Positions 1 through 11,087 of a stretch of DNA of 64,000 nucleotides are shown piece by piece; positions within the stretch are counted from its first letter, which is position 1; each line of letters begins with the position of its first letter. The notes beneath the pieces are model-generated. The model searched no databases. It saw only the letters and a list, made by a program, of their open reading frames with translations, and was not told the origin of the DNA. The translations under genes and the position numbers were made by a program. The stretch comes from an uncultured Ectothiorhodospiraceae bacterium (GTDB lineage Bacteria; Pseudomonadota; Gammaproteobacteria; CAMYNG01): contig CAMYNG010000006.1 of NCBI GenBank assembly GCA_947259765.1, positions 1 through 64,000 on the forward strand. The letters are read 5' to 3'.

Positions 1-517
1 GCAACTCATTTTTCACCAGTTTTTCCGGCAGCGCCGGAAACACCACACTATCTGCCGGAAGCCCCAGCGCGGCCTCAATTCCCTGAGTAAAATTGCCTGA
101 CATGTCGATCATCCGCTGACGTTCCGCCGGATGCGTGATCAAACTCGCACCAACATCTTTGAATGCATCGTTGCCCATGAAACGGTGGGGTTGTGAGTTG
201 CTGTTGATTGCGTAGCGGATGGGCAGCGGTGTCACCTTTTTAATATGGGCAATCATTTCTCTCGCCATCTCCGGGGTATACCCGGTATCAACGACCGCCA
301 CCGATTTTTCACCAACAACGAACGCCATGTTCATACGAAACCCACGGTTTTCCTTGTTGGGACCTTCATAGGGCCCTATCCAGGCATAAACGTGCGGACT
401 GATTTTTTTCGGCGCCGGCAGGATAGGACCAGCCATGGATACGGACACAAAAGAGAAAATTACGACAACGACAGCAAAGCAACGTGCCATGCATGGCTGA
501 TTGGATTGCGCTAACAT
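1..517 (-). CDS. MBL-fold metallo-hydrolase with signal peptide (3' end outside the window)
   Basis: Reverse-strand reading frame open from ATG at 517 to the window edge: MLAQSNQPCMARCFAVVVVIFSFVSVSMAGPILPAPKKISPHVYAWIGPYEGPNKENRGFRMNMAFVVGEKSVAVVDTGYTPEMAREMIAHIKK...; resembles the N-terminal part of metallo-beta-lactamase-fold proteins. Absent from the ORF track because it has no stop in the window. Confidence 0.7.
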   Translation of the reverse strand, partial: MLAQSNQPCMARCFAVVVVIFSFVSVSMAGPILPAPKKISPHVYAWIGPYEGPNKENRGFRMNMAFVVGEKSVAVVDTGYTPEMAREMIAHIKKVTPLPIRYAINSNSQPHRFMGNDAFKDVGASLITHPAERQRMIDMSGNFTQGIEAALGLPADSVVFPALPEKLVKNEL

Positions 518-707
518 AAGGCCTCCCACAATGAAAATGCGTGGTAACTGGTGAGCAAGTATCGTGCCCGAACACAGCAACCTGGCATCACGGCATAAAC
601 CTCCCGGCTATTCCGTAGAACAATGCAGATTGCAGGAAACCGGGATGCATTGTGAACAGTTTTCAATGGTCACATTTCCGATTAACTAAAGCTAACTTTT
701 ACAGACG

Positions 708-2057
708 ATGACTCAACATTACGATTTAATCGCTATCGGTGGAGGCAGTGGTGGACTTTCCGCCGCCGAACGCGCCGCCGAGTACGGCATGAAAACCGCC
801 GTAGTGGAGAACAACAAACTGGGTGGGACCTGCGTCAACGTCGGTTGCGTACCGAAGAAAGTGATGTGGTTTGCTTCCGGCATTGCCGAAACTATAAAAG
901 CGGCATCCGGTTATGGTTTTGATGTTCAGCTCAACAACTTCGATTGGGGCAAGCTGGTTACGGCTCGCACGGACTATATACAAGGTATCCTTGACTGGTA
1001 CGGCAATTATCTGACCGATTCCAATATCGACCATATACAAGGTACGGCCCGATTTGTCGACGCCCGAACCCTGGAGGTCAACGGAAAACGATTTACTGCC
1101 GACCATATTGTCATTGCTCCCGGTGGTTACCCGATCGTTCCTGAGGTCGAAGGCAAAGAATTTCTAATGACGTCTGACGATTTTTTTGCCTTGAGCGAGC
1201 AACCAAAGCGGGTGGCCGTCGTCGGTGCCGGTTATATCGCTGTTGAACTTGCCGGCCTGCTTAACGGTCTCGGTAGCGAAGTTTCAATGCTGCTGCGCAA
1301 GGATCATTTTCTTGGCAGCTTCGATTCCATGCTGCGCGAGACCCTGATGGAAGAGATGCTTAATGCCGGTGTGAATATCATGCCACGGGTTACCGTCGAG
1401 CGAATTGAAAAACAAACCGACGGTACGTTGACAATCCACTGCGCCAGCGGCATCACACTCGAAGGTTATGACGCCTTGGTATGTGCCATTGGTCGGGCAC
1501 CCAATACAGCGCAGCTGGATCTCAATGCCGCCGGCGTAGACCATGACGACCAAGGCTATATTCCAACCGATGAATTTCAGAACACCAACGTTGATGGTAT
1601 TTACGCAGTCGGCGACGTTACGGGTCGAGCACAACTAACGCCTGTGGCTATTGCCGCCGCCCGACGACTTTCAGATCGATTGTTTAACAATATGCCCGAA
1701 CGGCGTCTGGAGTACGAAAACGTTCCAACCGTCATGTTCAGCCACCCGCCCATCGGCACCGTCGGCCTGACAGAGGAAGAGGCGCGCAAGATTCATGGCG
1801 ACGCCGTTAAGGTTTATCAAACCCGGTTTACCGCCATGTACCATTCGGTCGCCGCGGAGGAGCAATGCACTGCAATGAAACTGGTGTGCATAGGTGCGGA
1901 TGAAAAGGTGGTCGGTGTACACATCATCGGCATGGGCGCCGACGAGATGCTGCAGGGCTTTGCCGTTGCCGTTAAAATGGGCGCGACCAAGAAACAGTTC
2001 GACGACACGGTGGCGATTCATCCCACTAGCTCCGAAGAGCTGGTGACAATGCGTTAA
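708..2057 (+). CDS. gor: Glutathione-disulfide reductase
   Basis: 449 aa; GGGSGG FAD motif, [16 protein letters not shown] redox-active site, C-terminal [12 protein letters not shown]. Confidence 0.95.
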   Translation: MTQHYDLIAIGGGSGGLSAAERAAEYGMKTAVVENNKLGGTCVNVGCVPKKVMWFASGIAETIKAASGYGFDVQLNNFDWGKLVTARTDYIQGILDWYGNYLTDSNIDHIQGTARFVDARTLEVNGKRFTADHIVIAPGGYPIVPEVEGKEFLMTSDDFFALSEQPKRVAVVGAGYIAVELAGLLNGLGSEVSMLLRKDHFLGSFDSMLRETLMEEMLNAGVNIMPRVTVERIEKQTDGTLTIHCASGITLEGYDALVCAIGRAPNTAQLDLNAAGVDHDDQGYIPTDEFQNTNVDGIYAVGDVTGRAQLTPVAIAAARRLSDRLFNNMPERRLEYENVPTVMFSHPPIGTVGLTEEEARKIHGDAVKVYQTRFTAMYHSVAAEEQCTAMKLVCIGADEKVVGVHIIGMGADEMLQGFAVAVKMGATKKQFDDTVAIHPTSSEELVTMR

Positions 2058-2104
2058 AACGTGGCCACGTAAATACGAAACACATACCCACGAGGTGGGT
2101 CAGA

Positions 2105-2202
2105 TCTCCCGTCCCCTGAGGCAAGGCACGCTGTAAATACATCCCTGTAAGCTTCACGGCAGCATCCCTGCTGCCGTGAAGCTTACCTCAGGGGACGGGA
2201 GA
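2105..2202. repeat. Nested long inverted repeat between gor and the carbonic anhydrase gene
   Basis: Outer 17-bp perfect arms tctcccgtcccctgagg (2105-2121) / cctcaggggacgggaga (2186-2202); inner 18-bp perfect arms gtaagcttcacggcagca (2147-2164) / tgctgccgtgaagcttac (2169-2186) with tccc loop. Confidence 0.9.
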
Positions 2203-2263
2203 CCTGGCCAGCCAGTACAGATTAAACGCGCTATCTAACGGCTTTTTCTGGAGACTAATCGCC

Positions 2264-2791
2264 GTGACCTTACGTCAATTTGAAACCACTCAACCCCGCA
2301 TGCACGCCAATGCCTGGGTAGACGAAACCGCGCTGGTAATCGGTAACGTGGAAATTGGTGCCGACAGTTCATTGTGGCCGTTTGTTGTGGCACGAGGTGA
2401 TGTCAATTCAATTCGTATCGGCGCACGCACGAACATTCAGGATCATTCGGTGCTGCATGTCACCCACGACGGCCCTCACAATCCGGGGGGTTATGCGCTG
2501 ACAATTGGCGATGAGGTTACTGTAGGGCACCGCGTAATCCTGCACGGCTGTACCGTGCACGATAGCTGCTTAATTGGCATGGGTGCGGTGGTGATGGACG
2601 GTGCTGTGATTCCGTCGCAAACTTTGTTGGCTGCGGGCAGTCTGGTTCCACCGGGCAAAGAACTTCAAGGCGGGCATATCTGGATGGGCAGTCCGGTGCG
2701 CAAAGGCCGGGCACTAACGCCCGAGGAAATTGAATCCATTGGCTATTCGAGTGAACATTATGTCCGGCTTAAGAATCGCCATGCACCTTAA
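2264..2791 (+). CDS. Gamma-class carbonic anhydrase family protein (YrdA-like, left-handed beta helix)
   Basis: 175 aa; hexapeptide repeats and histidines (TNIQDHSVLHVTHDG..., GHRVILHGCTV, IGMGAVVMDGAVI). Confidence 0.9.
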   Translation: MTLRQFETTQPRMHANAWVDETALVIGNVEIGADSSLWPFVVARGDVNSIRIGARTNIQDHSVLHVTHDGPHNPGGYALTIGDEVTVGHRVILHGCTVHDSCLIGMGAVVMDGAVIPSQTLLAAGSLVPPGKELQGGHIWMGSPVRKGRALTPEEIESIGYSSEHYVRLKNRHAP

Positions 2792-2827
2792 TAGCTTCCT
2801 GTTTTTTCACGTTTACACGGGAACAAA

Positions 2828-3337
2828 GTGACAACACTCTATTACCTTGCCTACGGTTCAAACCTACACCCGCTGCGTTTGCAGGCACGCGTGGACTCAG
2901 CACAACTGCTCGGCACCGTACAATTACCCGGCTACAAACTTCATTTCCACAAGGTCGGCGCAGACGGCTCCGGCAAGTGCAATATCCTCGCTTCCGAAAG
3001 GCATTCGGTACACGCGGCGCTATACAGCATGCATACACGGCACAAAACCATACTCGATGATTTTGAAGGTGCCGGTTACGAAAGTGTCGCCATGCAGGTC
3101 GACTTCGTGGGAGCTCGCTATCCGGCGTTTATATATCTTGCCGAAGATGATTATATTGATGATAGCGCTACGCCGTTTGACTGGTACAAGCAACTCGTCC
3201 TGTACGGAGCACACCATCATCGGCTGCCAGCAGACTACGTTGCCGCAATTGGCGAGGTTGATTCCGTACCGGATCCTGATGCCAAGCGCGATAGCCACCA
3301 CGCGGACTTAATTCGCCGAATGCTGGCATGGGACTAG
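2828..3337 (+). CDS. Gamma-glutamylcyclotransferase family protein
   Basis: 169 aa, GTG start; YLAYGSNLHPLRLQ motif typical of GGCT/AIG2-like fold. Confidence 0.8.
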   Translation: MTTLYYLAYGSNLHPLRLQARVDSAQLLGTVQLPGYKLHFHKVGADGSGKCNILASERHSVHAALYSMHTRHKTILDDFEGAGYESVAMQVDFVGARYPAFIYLAEDDYIDDSATPFDWYKQLVLYGAHHHRLPADYVAAIGEVDSVPDPDAKRDSHHADLIRRMLAWD

Positions 3338-3448
3338 AACTTCACAGCATCGCGGCTTCTGCGCATTAAAAACCTCAAATCCGATTGGCGAAGCGGATAT
3401 TTCATGCCTATAGTTTGAGCAGGATCACATGGGAACGGAGGTCTAGAC

Positions 3449-3841
3449 GTGGAACTTTTTGTTGGAGTTATTCCTCATAACGCCACCTTGCAAGACTTGA
3501 TGCTTTTCGCCGGCCCCTTCGCTGAAGACGTCCGCATCGATTTGATCAAGCACGATAAGGTGGATGCACCTTCAGTTTGTTACGGCTTGTTGCGCGTTCC
3601 ATCCGAGAGACAGGCACGTAAGGCTATTCGCAAGCTCAATGGCAGGGAGCTGGCGGGCCAAAAAGTTGCCGTGCGCGAATTCAGTCATCGGGCTTACAGT
3701 AATGACCGCCGCGCGATTAACTGGCGCAGCCAGCCCTGGTCGGCTTACGAACGGCGTCTGTGCGATCGACGTATTTCAGATCAGGTTGAGGAGGTCACAG
3801 CGTCACAGGAGTTTCGCAACAGACTCGGTGCCCAGGCCTGA
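3449..3841 (+). CDS. Small RNA-recognition-motif-like (RRM) protein
   Basis: 130 aa, GTG start; ELFVGVIPHNATLQDLMLFAGPF... YGLLRVPSERQARKAIRKLNGRELAGQKVAVREF resembles RNP2/RNP1 architecture. Confidence 0.6.
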   Translation: MELFVGVIPHNATLQDLMLFAGPFAEDVRIDLIKHDKVDAPSVCYGLLRVPSERQARKAIRKLNGRELAGQKVAVREFSHRAYSNDRRAINWRSQPWSAYERRLCDRRISDQVEEVTASQEFRNRLGAQA

Positions 3842-3851
3842 AAACCGCAAT

Positions 3852-4703
3852 TTATGCCGTCTGCATCTCGTGGCGTAACTTAGCGATCACCGGCGCAGTA
3901 TCCGGCCGCACACCGCGCCACAAATAAAACGACTCGGCGGCCTGTTCCACTAACATCCCCAGTCCGTCCAGCGCGGTGGTCGCTGTATGCTGGCGTGCCC
4001 AGTCCTGAAATGGCGTCGCGTTCGCGCCATACATCATGTCATAGCAAGTGGCATCGTCGGCCAACAACGTATCCGGCAGCGGCGGTAATTCACCGTGCAA
4101 ACTGGCGGAAGTCGCGTTGATTACCAGATCAAATTGCCGATCTCCCAGGGCGGGGTAACCGCAACCCCCAACCGGCCCCAGATCGTGGAACTGCGCGGCA
4201 AGCTCCACGGCACGATCGGGCGTGCGATTCACCACCACTAACTCGGCGGGTTTGCCCTCCAACAGCGGCCCGAGTACGCCACGCGCGGCGCCCCCGGCAC
4301 CCAGCAGCAACACCCGTTTGCCGGCAACGGCCAGATTATGATTGCGGAGATCGTTAATCAGCCCAACACCGTCTGTATTGTCGCCACGAAGGGCCCCGGC
4401 GTCGAAAATAATGGTATTGACCGCGCCGGCGCGCTCGGCCCGCGCACTGCGAGCCGTCACCAGTTCCCAAGCCTCCTGCTTGAAGGGCACGGTGATGTTT
4501 AATCCCTTGCCACCACTCGAATCAAAGTTGCCCACGGCCTGGGTAAACCCGCCGGCATCAACCTGGATGGCCTCATACTCCAATCGCTGACCGGTTTGTT
4601 CCGCAAACAGCCTGTGGATTCGCGGGGATTTACTGTGCGCGATGGGATTGCCCATAACGGCATAGCGGTCCACGCGTTGGGAAAAATCAAATAGATCGGT
4701 CAT
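3852..4703 (-). CDS. aroE: Shikimate dehydrogenase
   Basis: 283 aa; YAVMGNPIAHSKSPRIH, NITVPFKQEA, LLLGAGGAARGVLGPL, DGLGMLVEQAAESFYLW. Confidence 0.95.
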   Translation of the reverse strand: MTDLFDFSQRVDRYAVMGNPIAHSKSPRIHRLFAEQTGQRLEYEAIQVDAGGFTQAVGNFDSSGGKGLNITVPFKQEAWELVTARSARAERAGAVNTIIFDAGALRGDNTDGVGLINDLRNHNLAVAGKRVLLLGAGGAARGVLGPLLEGKPAELVVVNRTPDRAVELAAQFHDLGPVGGCGYPALGDRQFDLVINATSASLHGELPPLPDTLLADDATCYDMMYGANATPFQDWARQHTATTALDGLGMLVEQAAESFYLWRGVRPDTAPVIAKLRHEMQTA

Positions 4704-4770
4704 TTCGGATGTTTGGCGATAAGAAACATTTTCAAAAAATTGGGCGCTTGATAGATGTTTTGAACTTTCA

Positions 4771-4858
4771 GGCAGGATGGCCGAGAGCGACCGCGGCCCT
4801 CGAGCCTACATGGACGTACTTGCGGCGAGTCATGCTGGACGATGGCGGCCTTCCTGCC
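4771..4858. repeat. Inverted-repeat element sharing a 13-mer with the 15.5-kb element
   Basis: Arms ggcaggatggccg (4771-4783) / cggccttcctgcc (4846-4858), 12/13 pairing; internal tacatggacgtac (4807-4819) is the reverse complement of 15570-15582. Confidence 0.7.
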
Positions 4859-4875
4859 CCCACCAAAACCCAAAT

Positions 4876-5913
<1,038 letters not shown>

Positions 5914-6149
5914 TTACACGCCGCACCTCATTGCAACGCATATTTGTAAAAAACCGTGTAAAATCAGCCCCCAGAGCCGTCGGGGCTTGATTTTTTTCTT
6001 CACCTGCCGCTCTGTACCCAGGTCATGCCGGAACTTACACCGGATTTCATGGCCCTACTGCAAAGCGGACGGTTTACGAAACTATGAGCATAATAAGGTA
6101 TCGCAGGAGCGGATTGAACGCACATCGCGCCTTCATGGAGGAAAATTGT

Positions 6150-6821
6150 ATGTACAACGGACTGTTTCGGACGGCTCGCGCCGGATTCTGCGGCTTCGGG
6201 CTGATAATCGCCCTGCTGGTAAGTCCCATGCTGCTGGCGGCGGATGCGCCGGACGTGCTCCTGGATCGTGTTGCGAAGAATATGGTCACCTCCCTCAACA
6301 CGGAGCGCGATAAGATTCGCCAAAATCCCGCGCGACTTAACGAGATAGTTAGCGACATTCTGCTGCCACACCTGGATTTTGTCAGTGCGTCTAAATGGGT
6401 GCTTGGAAAACACTGGACCGACGCGAGCCGTGACCAGAAAAAACAGTTTATTCTGGAGTTTCGCAATCTTTTGGTGCGGTTCTATTCCACCGCGCTATCA
6501 GAATACCTGGCGGAAAATGAGGTCCGCGAGGAAATGATCCGCATTGTCCCGCTGCGCGCGCCACCGGAGAACAAATCGGTCACCGTTCGCTCGGAGGTAT
6601 TGCCACCCAACGGCAAGCCCATCCCCGTGCTTTATCACATGCACCTGCGACGCGACCGCTGGCGAATTTTCGACGTTTCGGTCGAGGGTGTGAGTATGGT
6701 ATCGACTTACCGCACAAGTTTTGACTCTGAAATTCGTCAGCACGGGCTGGACAACCTGATCGCCTCGCTGGCCCAGCGCAACGACGATTTGCTAAAGAAG
6801 ACCCAAACCCAGACGAATTGA
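6150..6821 (+). CDS. MlaC/Ttg2D family phospholipid-binding ABC transporter auxiliary protein
   Basis: Start MYNGLFRTARAGFCGFGLIIALLVSPMLLAAD after ggaggaaaattgt; body NEIVSDILLPHLDFVSASKWVLGKHWTDASRDQKKQFILEFRNLLVRFYSTAL is MlaC-like. Confidence 0.85.
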   Translation: MYNGLFRTARAGFCGFGLIIALLVSPMLLAADAPDVLLDRVAKNMVTSLNTERDKIRQNPARLNEIVSDILLPHLDFVSASKWVLGKHWTDASRDQKKQFILEFRNLLVRFYSTALSEYLAENEVREEMIRIVPLRAPPENKSVTVRSEVLPPNGKPIPVLYHMHLRRDRWRIFDVSVEGVSMVSTYRTSFDSEIRQHGLDNLIASLAQRNDDLLKKTQTQTN

Positions 6822-7103
6822 CGTTGGACAGGCGGCCCGTATTCTAAAACCCGCTTTTAGCACCTAAACACCACTTTTCCCGCCAGCGAGTGGTATCCAA
6901 TCTGATCCACGCTTTCGGAAGCAGGTTTCCGTATCTTTAACCGCTGTTTCCTGTCTCCTGGCTGGACATCCTGCCCTGTAGCAACTTTACTTTCCGCAGA
7001 GCGACCGCAAACGGCCGCGCCCCGTCTAATAAGGAAATCGCTACGTGGGTCGTTGCGGTGCCCGGGTGAACCTAACCCAGCCTGGGACGGAAAACAAAAA
7101 ACC

Positions 7104-10100
7104 ATGAATGTCGTCTATCTAGACATCGCTTACGCGATTATTTTAACTGCGGTTTTCATTGTGCTCTGGAAACAGGCACATCGAATTCCGGTCGGAATTC
7201 TGCCGGGTTATCGATTTTTCGTTGCCGGCTTCACACTGCTCTGTCTTACAGTATTGCTGGACGTCACCGTAAGTATATCCGGACTGACACAACCGGCTAC
7301 TACGGGTGAAATACCGCTTCAATTTCTTTTCAAAAACGTTTTTGGCTACCTGGGCGGTGTCATATTACTGCTACTGGGACTGCGCAGGTTTTTGCCCGCA
7401 ATTAACGGACTCATCAAAACACATGGTCGCGAACAAAAGCGCAACCAGGCACTGAATCGCCTTATCGAATCCAGTTCAGCAGTCCCGTGGGAAGCCGACG
7501 CCGGCGACTGGCGCTTTACCTATGTGGGACCACAGATTGAGCAAATACTCGGTTATCCGGTAACAAGTTGGTACCAGGAAAACTTTTGGGTGGACCATCT
7601 CCATCCTGACGACCGGCAGGCGACCCTTAACTATTGTACTTCTGCCAGTGAACAAGGCCGGGATCATGAGTTTGAGTACAGAATGATCGCTGCCGATGGT
7701 CGCATCGTTTGGATGCGAGATGACGTCAGGGTTGTCATGGACAGCGGTCGTGCCGTGAAACTTCAGGGATTCATGTTCGACGTGACGGAGCAACATCGGG
7801 CCGAGCTGCAATTACGCCAGAGTGAGGCGCGCCTGGCGGCGGCGCAACGTGTTGCCCATCTCGGTTCATGGGAACTCGACATTCGCTCAAGAAGGTGGTT
7901 CTGCTCAATCGAGACGTACCGCATATTCGAAATCGATCCAGGCACCGGCAGTGACTCCTTCGAGCTGTTTCTGCAACGGATTCATCCCGAAGATCGTCAA
8001 CGGGTTAAACGTACGTACTTGGATTCGGTGCGTAACAAAGCCCCGTACCGCAGTGAACATCGTCTTGTGATGCCTGACGCGCGTATCAAATATGTACTTG
8101 AGCTTTGCGAAACACACTATGATGCCGGCGGCGATCCAATACGCTCAATCGGCTCCGTACAGGACATCACGGAGCGGAAAGATGCTGAAGCGGTGCAACT
8201 CGAAAGCGAGCGTAAATATCGCACCTTGTTTGAAGCCGCCAACGACGCAATTTTCATCATGCAAGGTAACAAATTCATAGACTGCAACCCCAAGATACTT
8301 GAGATGTTCGCTTGTCGCCGTGAGGACATCATCGGCAATACACCCATCGCCTTCTCACCCCCCCGCCAGGCGAATGGACGAGTATCGCTTGAAGTTGCCC
8401 TGGAAAAAATCGATGCGGCCTATAGCGGCAAGCCGCAGTTTTTTGAATGGCAGCACACGCAACTTGATGGCACGCCGTTTGACGCGGAAGTCAGTCTCAA
8501 CCTGATTGAATTGGGCAATGAACCTTATCTGCAAGCGATCGTACGCGATATCACGCAGCGAAAATATGCAGAACGCGCGATTCGACATATTGCCGCGGGC
8601 GTGTCTGCGCAGACAGGCTCATCGTTCTTTGAACAGTTGGTGGTTCACCTCTCACAGTTGTTTCAGGCCGACTACGCCTTTATCGGATTACTCGACGAAG
8701 ACCAGGCTGACTACGTCAACACCGTTAGCGTCTGCGCGCATGGCAAGATTGTTGACAATATTTCTTACTCGCTATCCGGCACTCCCTGCGCCGGGGTGGT
8801 AGGCCATAAAACTTGCATGCATTCCGAGGGCGTTCAGGCGGAGTTTCCGCAAGACCGGTTACTTGTTGAAATGGGCGTCGATAGCTACATTGGCACACCG
8901 TTATTTAACAGTCATGGTCATCCCATGGGCCTGGTTGTCGTGCTGCACAGCGCACCGATGCAACACATCAAACAGCACGCTAAAGTGCTGGAGATATTTG
9001 CCGCGCGGGCGGGTGCTGAAATCGAACGTATTCATGCTGAGAAAGACCTTCGTAGCGCGCAACAACGCCTCGCCCTGCATGTCACTCAAACACCGTTGGG
9101 CGTTATCGAGTGGAACACCGACTTCGAGGTCACCGAGTGGAACCCCGCAGCAGAGAAAATTTTTGGTTTTCGTCGTGCCGAGGCGCTGGGGCGTCACGCA
9201 ATCGAATTAGTAGTACCCCCGGAGGCCGTACCGCATGTAGACAACATCTGGCAGGCGCTTCTGGCAAATCGGGGAGGCACACGCAGTACCAACAAAAATA
9301 TAACGCGTGACGGCCGAATAATCACCTGTGAGTGGTATAACACTCCTTTGGTCATAGAAAACGGCAAGGTCATTGGCGTTACTTCAACGGTCGCCGATGT
9401 GTCCGACCGCGAACAGGCACAGTCGGAACTCACACGTCACCGCGACCACCTGGAGGAGATGGTTCAGAGCCGCACCGCGGAGCTTACAGCGGTCAATAGC
9501 GAACTCGAATCCTTCAGTTACTCAGTATCTCACGACTTGCGTGCGCCATTACGCAGCATCGATGGCTTTTCTCAGGCGTTACTGGATGACTTTAGTGAGG
9601 TGCTCGATGAAATGGGCCGTGACTACCTCACCAGGATACGTACCAACACCCTGCGAATGTCAGAACTTATTGATGCCCTCCTGAACCTTTCACAGCTCGG
9701 GCGTATGCCAATCAATACCAGTTCGGTTGATATCAGTGCAATTTCCGCAGAAATCATTTCCAATCTGCAGGAAGTGGAACCGGAAAGAAGACTGGAATTC
9801 AACAATAACATCGATATGACGGTTCAATGTGACCCACAGCTATTGCGTATCGTAATGGAAAATCTTTTATCGAACGCCTGGAAGTACACTCGTCGCAGGG
9901 ACCTGGCTCGAATCGAAATAGGGATGCTACATAAAAATGAACAGCCGGTATTTTTTGTGCGTGATAATGGCGCCGGATTCGACATGCAGTTTACCGACAA
10001 GCTGTTTGGTGCATTTCAGCGTTTGCATTCACCAAAGGAATTTGAAGGCACCGGAATTGGTTTGGCTACCGTGGCACGGATAATCCATCGGCTAGGCGGT

Positions 10101-10211
10101 AAGGTGTGGGCCGAAGCCAAACCGGATGAGGGCGCAACGTTCTTTTTTACTGTTGCCGATCCTGCTGTGCGACTTACCGTTCCTTCTTCTGTTTCAGCCA
10201 GCGGGGGATAA
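7104..10211 (+). CDS. Membrane-associated multi-PAS/GAF sensor histidine kinase
   Basis: N-terminal hydrophobic helices; repeated PAS-PAC regions (..[11 protein letters not shown], ..[11 protein letters not shown], ..[11 protein letters not shown], ..[11 protein letters not shown]), GAF-like block, H-box [23 protein letters not shown] boxes [21 protein letters not shown]. Confidence 0.9.
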   Translation: MNVVYLDIAYAIILTAVFIVLWKQAHRIPVGILPGYRFFVAGFTLLCLTVLLDVTVSISGLTQPATTGEIPLQFLFKNVFGYLGGVILLLLGLRRFLPAINGLIKTHGREQKRNQALNRLIESSSAVPWEADAGDWRFTYVGPQIEQILGYPVTSWYQENFWVDHLHPDDRQATLNYCTSASEQGRDHEFEYRMIAADGRIVWMRDDVRVVMDSGRAVKLQGFMFDVTEQHRAELQLRQSEARLAAAQRVAHLGSWELDIRSRRWFCSIETYRIFEIDPGTGSDSFELFLQRIHPEDRQRVKRTYLDSVRNKAPYRSEHRLVMPDARIKYVLELCETHYDAGGDPIRSIGSVQDITERKDAEAVQLESERKYRTLFEAANDAIFIMQGNKFIDCNPKILEMFACRREDIIGNTPIAFSPPRQANGRVSLEVALEKIDAAYSGKPQFFEWQHTQLDGTPFDAEVSLNLIELGNEPYLQAIVRDITQRKYAERAIRHIAAGVSAQTGSSFFEQLVVHLSQLFQADYAFIGLLDEDQADYVNTVSVCAHGKIVDNISYSLSGTPCAGVVGHKTCMHSEGVQAEFPQDRLLVEMGVDSYIGTPLFNSHGHPMGLVVVLHSAPMQHIKQHAKVLEIFAARAGAEIERIHAEKDLRSAQQRLALHVTQTPLGVIEWNTDFEVTEWNPAAEKIFGFRRAEALGRHAIELVVPPEAVPHVDNIWQALLANRGGTRSTNKNITRDGRIITCEWYNTPLVIENGKVIGVTSTVADVSDREQAQSELTRHRDHLEEMVQSRTAELTAVNSELESFSYSVSHDLRAPLRSIDGFSQALLDDFSEVLDEMGRDYLTRIRTNTLRMSELIDALLNLSQLGRMPINTSSVDISAISAEIISNLQEVEPERRLEFNNNIDMTVQCDPQLLRIVMENLLSNAWKYTRRRDLARIEIGMLHKNEQPVFFVRDNGAGFDMQFTDKLFGAFQRLHSPKEFEGTGIGLATVARIIHRLGGKVWAEAKPDEGATFFFTVADPAVRLTVPSSVSASGG

Positions 10212-10213
10212 CA

Positions 10214-11083
10214 ATGCGCGTACTGTTATCCGGTATAATTCTGTTGTTCACCTGCATTACAATTGCGGCCTGCAGCAAGTCACCCGATGAAAAAGACAGC
10301 GGCAAGGTTTTACGTTTTTCCGTGCTACCCGATGAAGACCCCGCAAGCCTGCGCGCACGTTATGAAGGCCTTTTAGAATTTATCTCGCAGCGCACCGGTT
10401 TTCAATGCGAACTGGTTCTATCCAAAAATTATCAAGACCTGCTGGAACGTTTCGATCGTGGCGAAATCGATGTTGCGCGTTTCGGTGGATTTTCGTTTGT
10501 CCAGGCACAAAAAAAAAGCGGCGCTGTACCTTTGGTGATGCGTGACGTTGACACTCGCTTTGTCAGCTATTTCCTCGTCCCCGGTGCCAGTTCCGCAAAG
10601 TCACTGCATGACCTTAAGGGTATGCGATTCAGTTTCGGTTCCCGGCTATCCACGTCCGGTCACTTAATGCCTCGATATTTTCTGCAAAAGAGCGGTATAC
10701 AACCGGAGACTTTTTTTTCAGCCGTAAGTTACTCAGGCGCCCATGACCGTACCGCCGAGTGGGTCATGCAGGGAAAAATTGACGTAGGCGTTGCCAACAG
10801 CCTCGTAATCGATTCACTCTTTAAATCCAGCCAACTCAGCGTCGACCACATTCGTATACTTTCACGTACACCGCCGTACGCGGACTATGTTTGGGCGGCA
10901 CAGGACGAACTTTCGGAGCACACAGGCGCGCAACTGATTGACGCCTTTCTCGCACTTTCCACCGACAAACCTGCGACGGCTGCAATTCTTCGCACCCTGC
11001 AGGCCGAGTATTATGTACCCGCAACGCTTGAAGATTTTGCCGGTATCAACCGTACGGCACGTGAGCTCAATCTTCTTAACTAG
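10214..11083 (+). CDS. PhnD-like (phosphate/phosphonate-type) periplasmic substrate-binding lipoprotein
   Basis: Lipobox ITIAAC; LRFSVLPDEDPASLRARYEGLLEFISQRTGF...YQDLLERFDRGEIDVARFGGFSFVQAQ...; 2 bp after the kinase. Confidence 0.85.
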   Translation: MRVLLSGIILLFTCITIAACSKSPDEKDSGKVLRFSVLPDEDPASLRARYEGLLEFISQRTGFQCELVLSKNYQDLLERFDRGEIDVARFGGFSFVQAQKKSGAVPLVMRDVDTRFVSYFLVPGASSAKSLHDLKGMRFSFGSRLSTSGHLMPRYFLQKSGIQPETFFSAVSYSGAHDRTAEWVMQGKIDVGVANSLVIDSLFKSSQLSVDHIRILSRTPPYADYVWAAQDELSEHTGAQLIDAFLALSTDKPATAAILRTLQAEYYVPATLEDFAGINRTARELNLLN

Positions 11084-11087
11084 CGAT

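Noticed and set aside
245-514. Plus-strand ORF of 89 aa
   Set aside because: Antisense to the MBL-fold hydrolase frame (1-517 minus), which has protein-like composition and a signal peptide.
2769-3311. Overlapping ORFs in other frames across the GGCT gene (2769-3038 minus, 2847-3311 plus)
   Set aside because: Only 2828-3337 carries the YLAYGSNL family motif; the others are shadow frames.
6840-7103. Possible c-di-GMP (GEMM) riboswitch in the leader of the PAS kinase
   Set aside because: The conserved GEMM core strings are not recognisable; only generic GC-rich hairpins are present.
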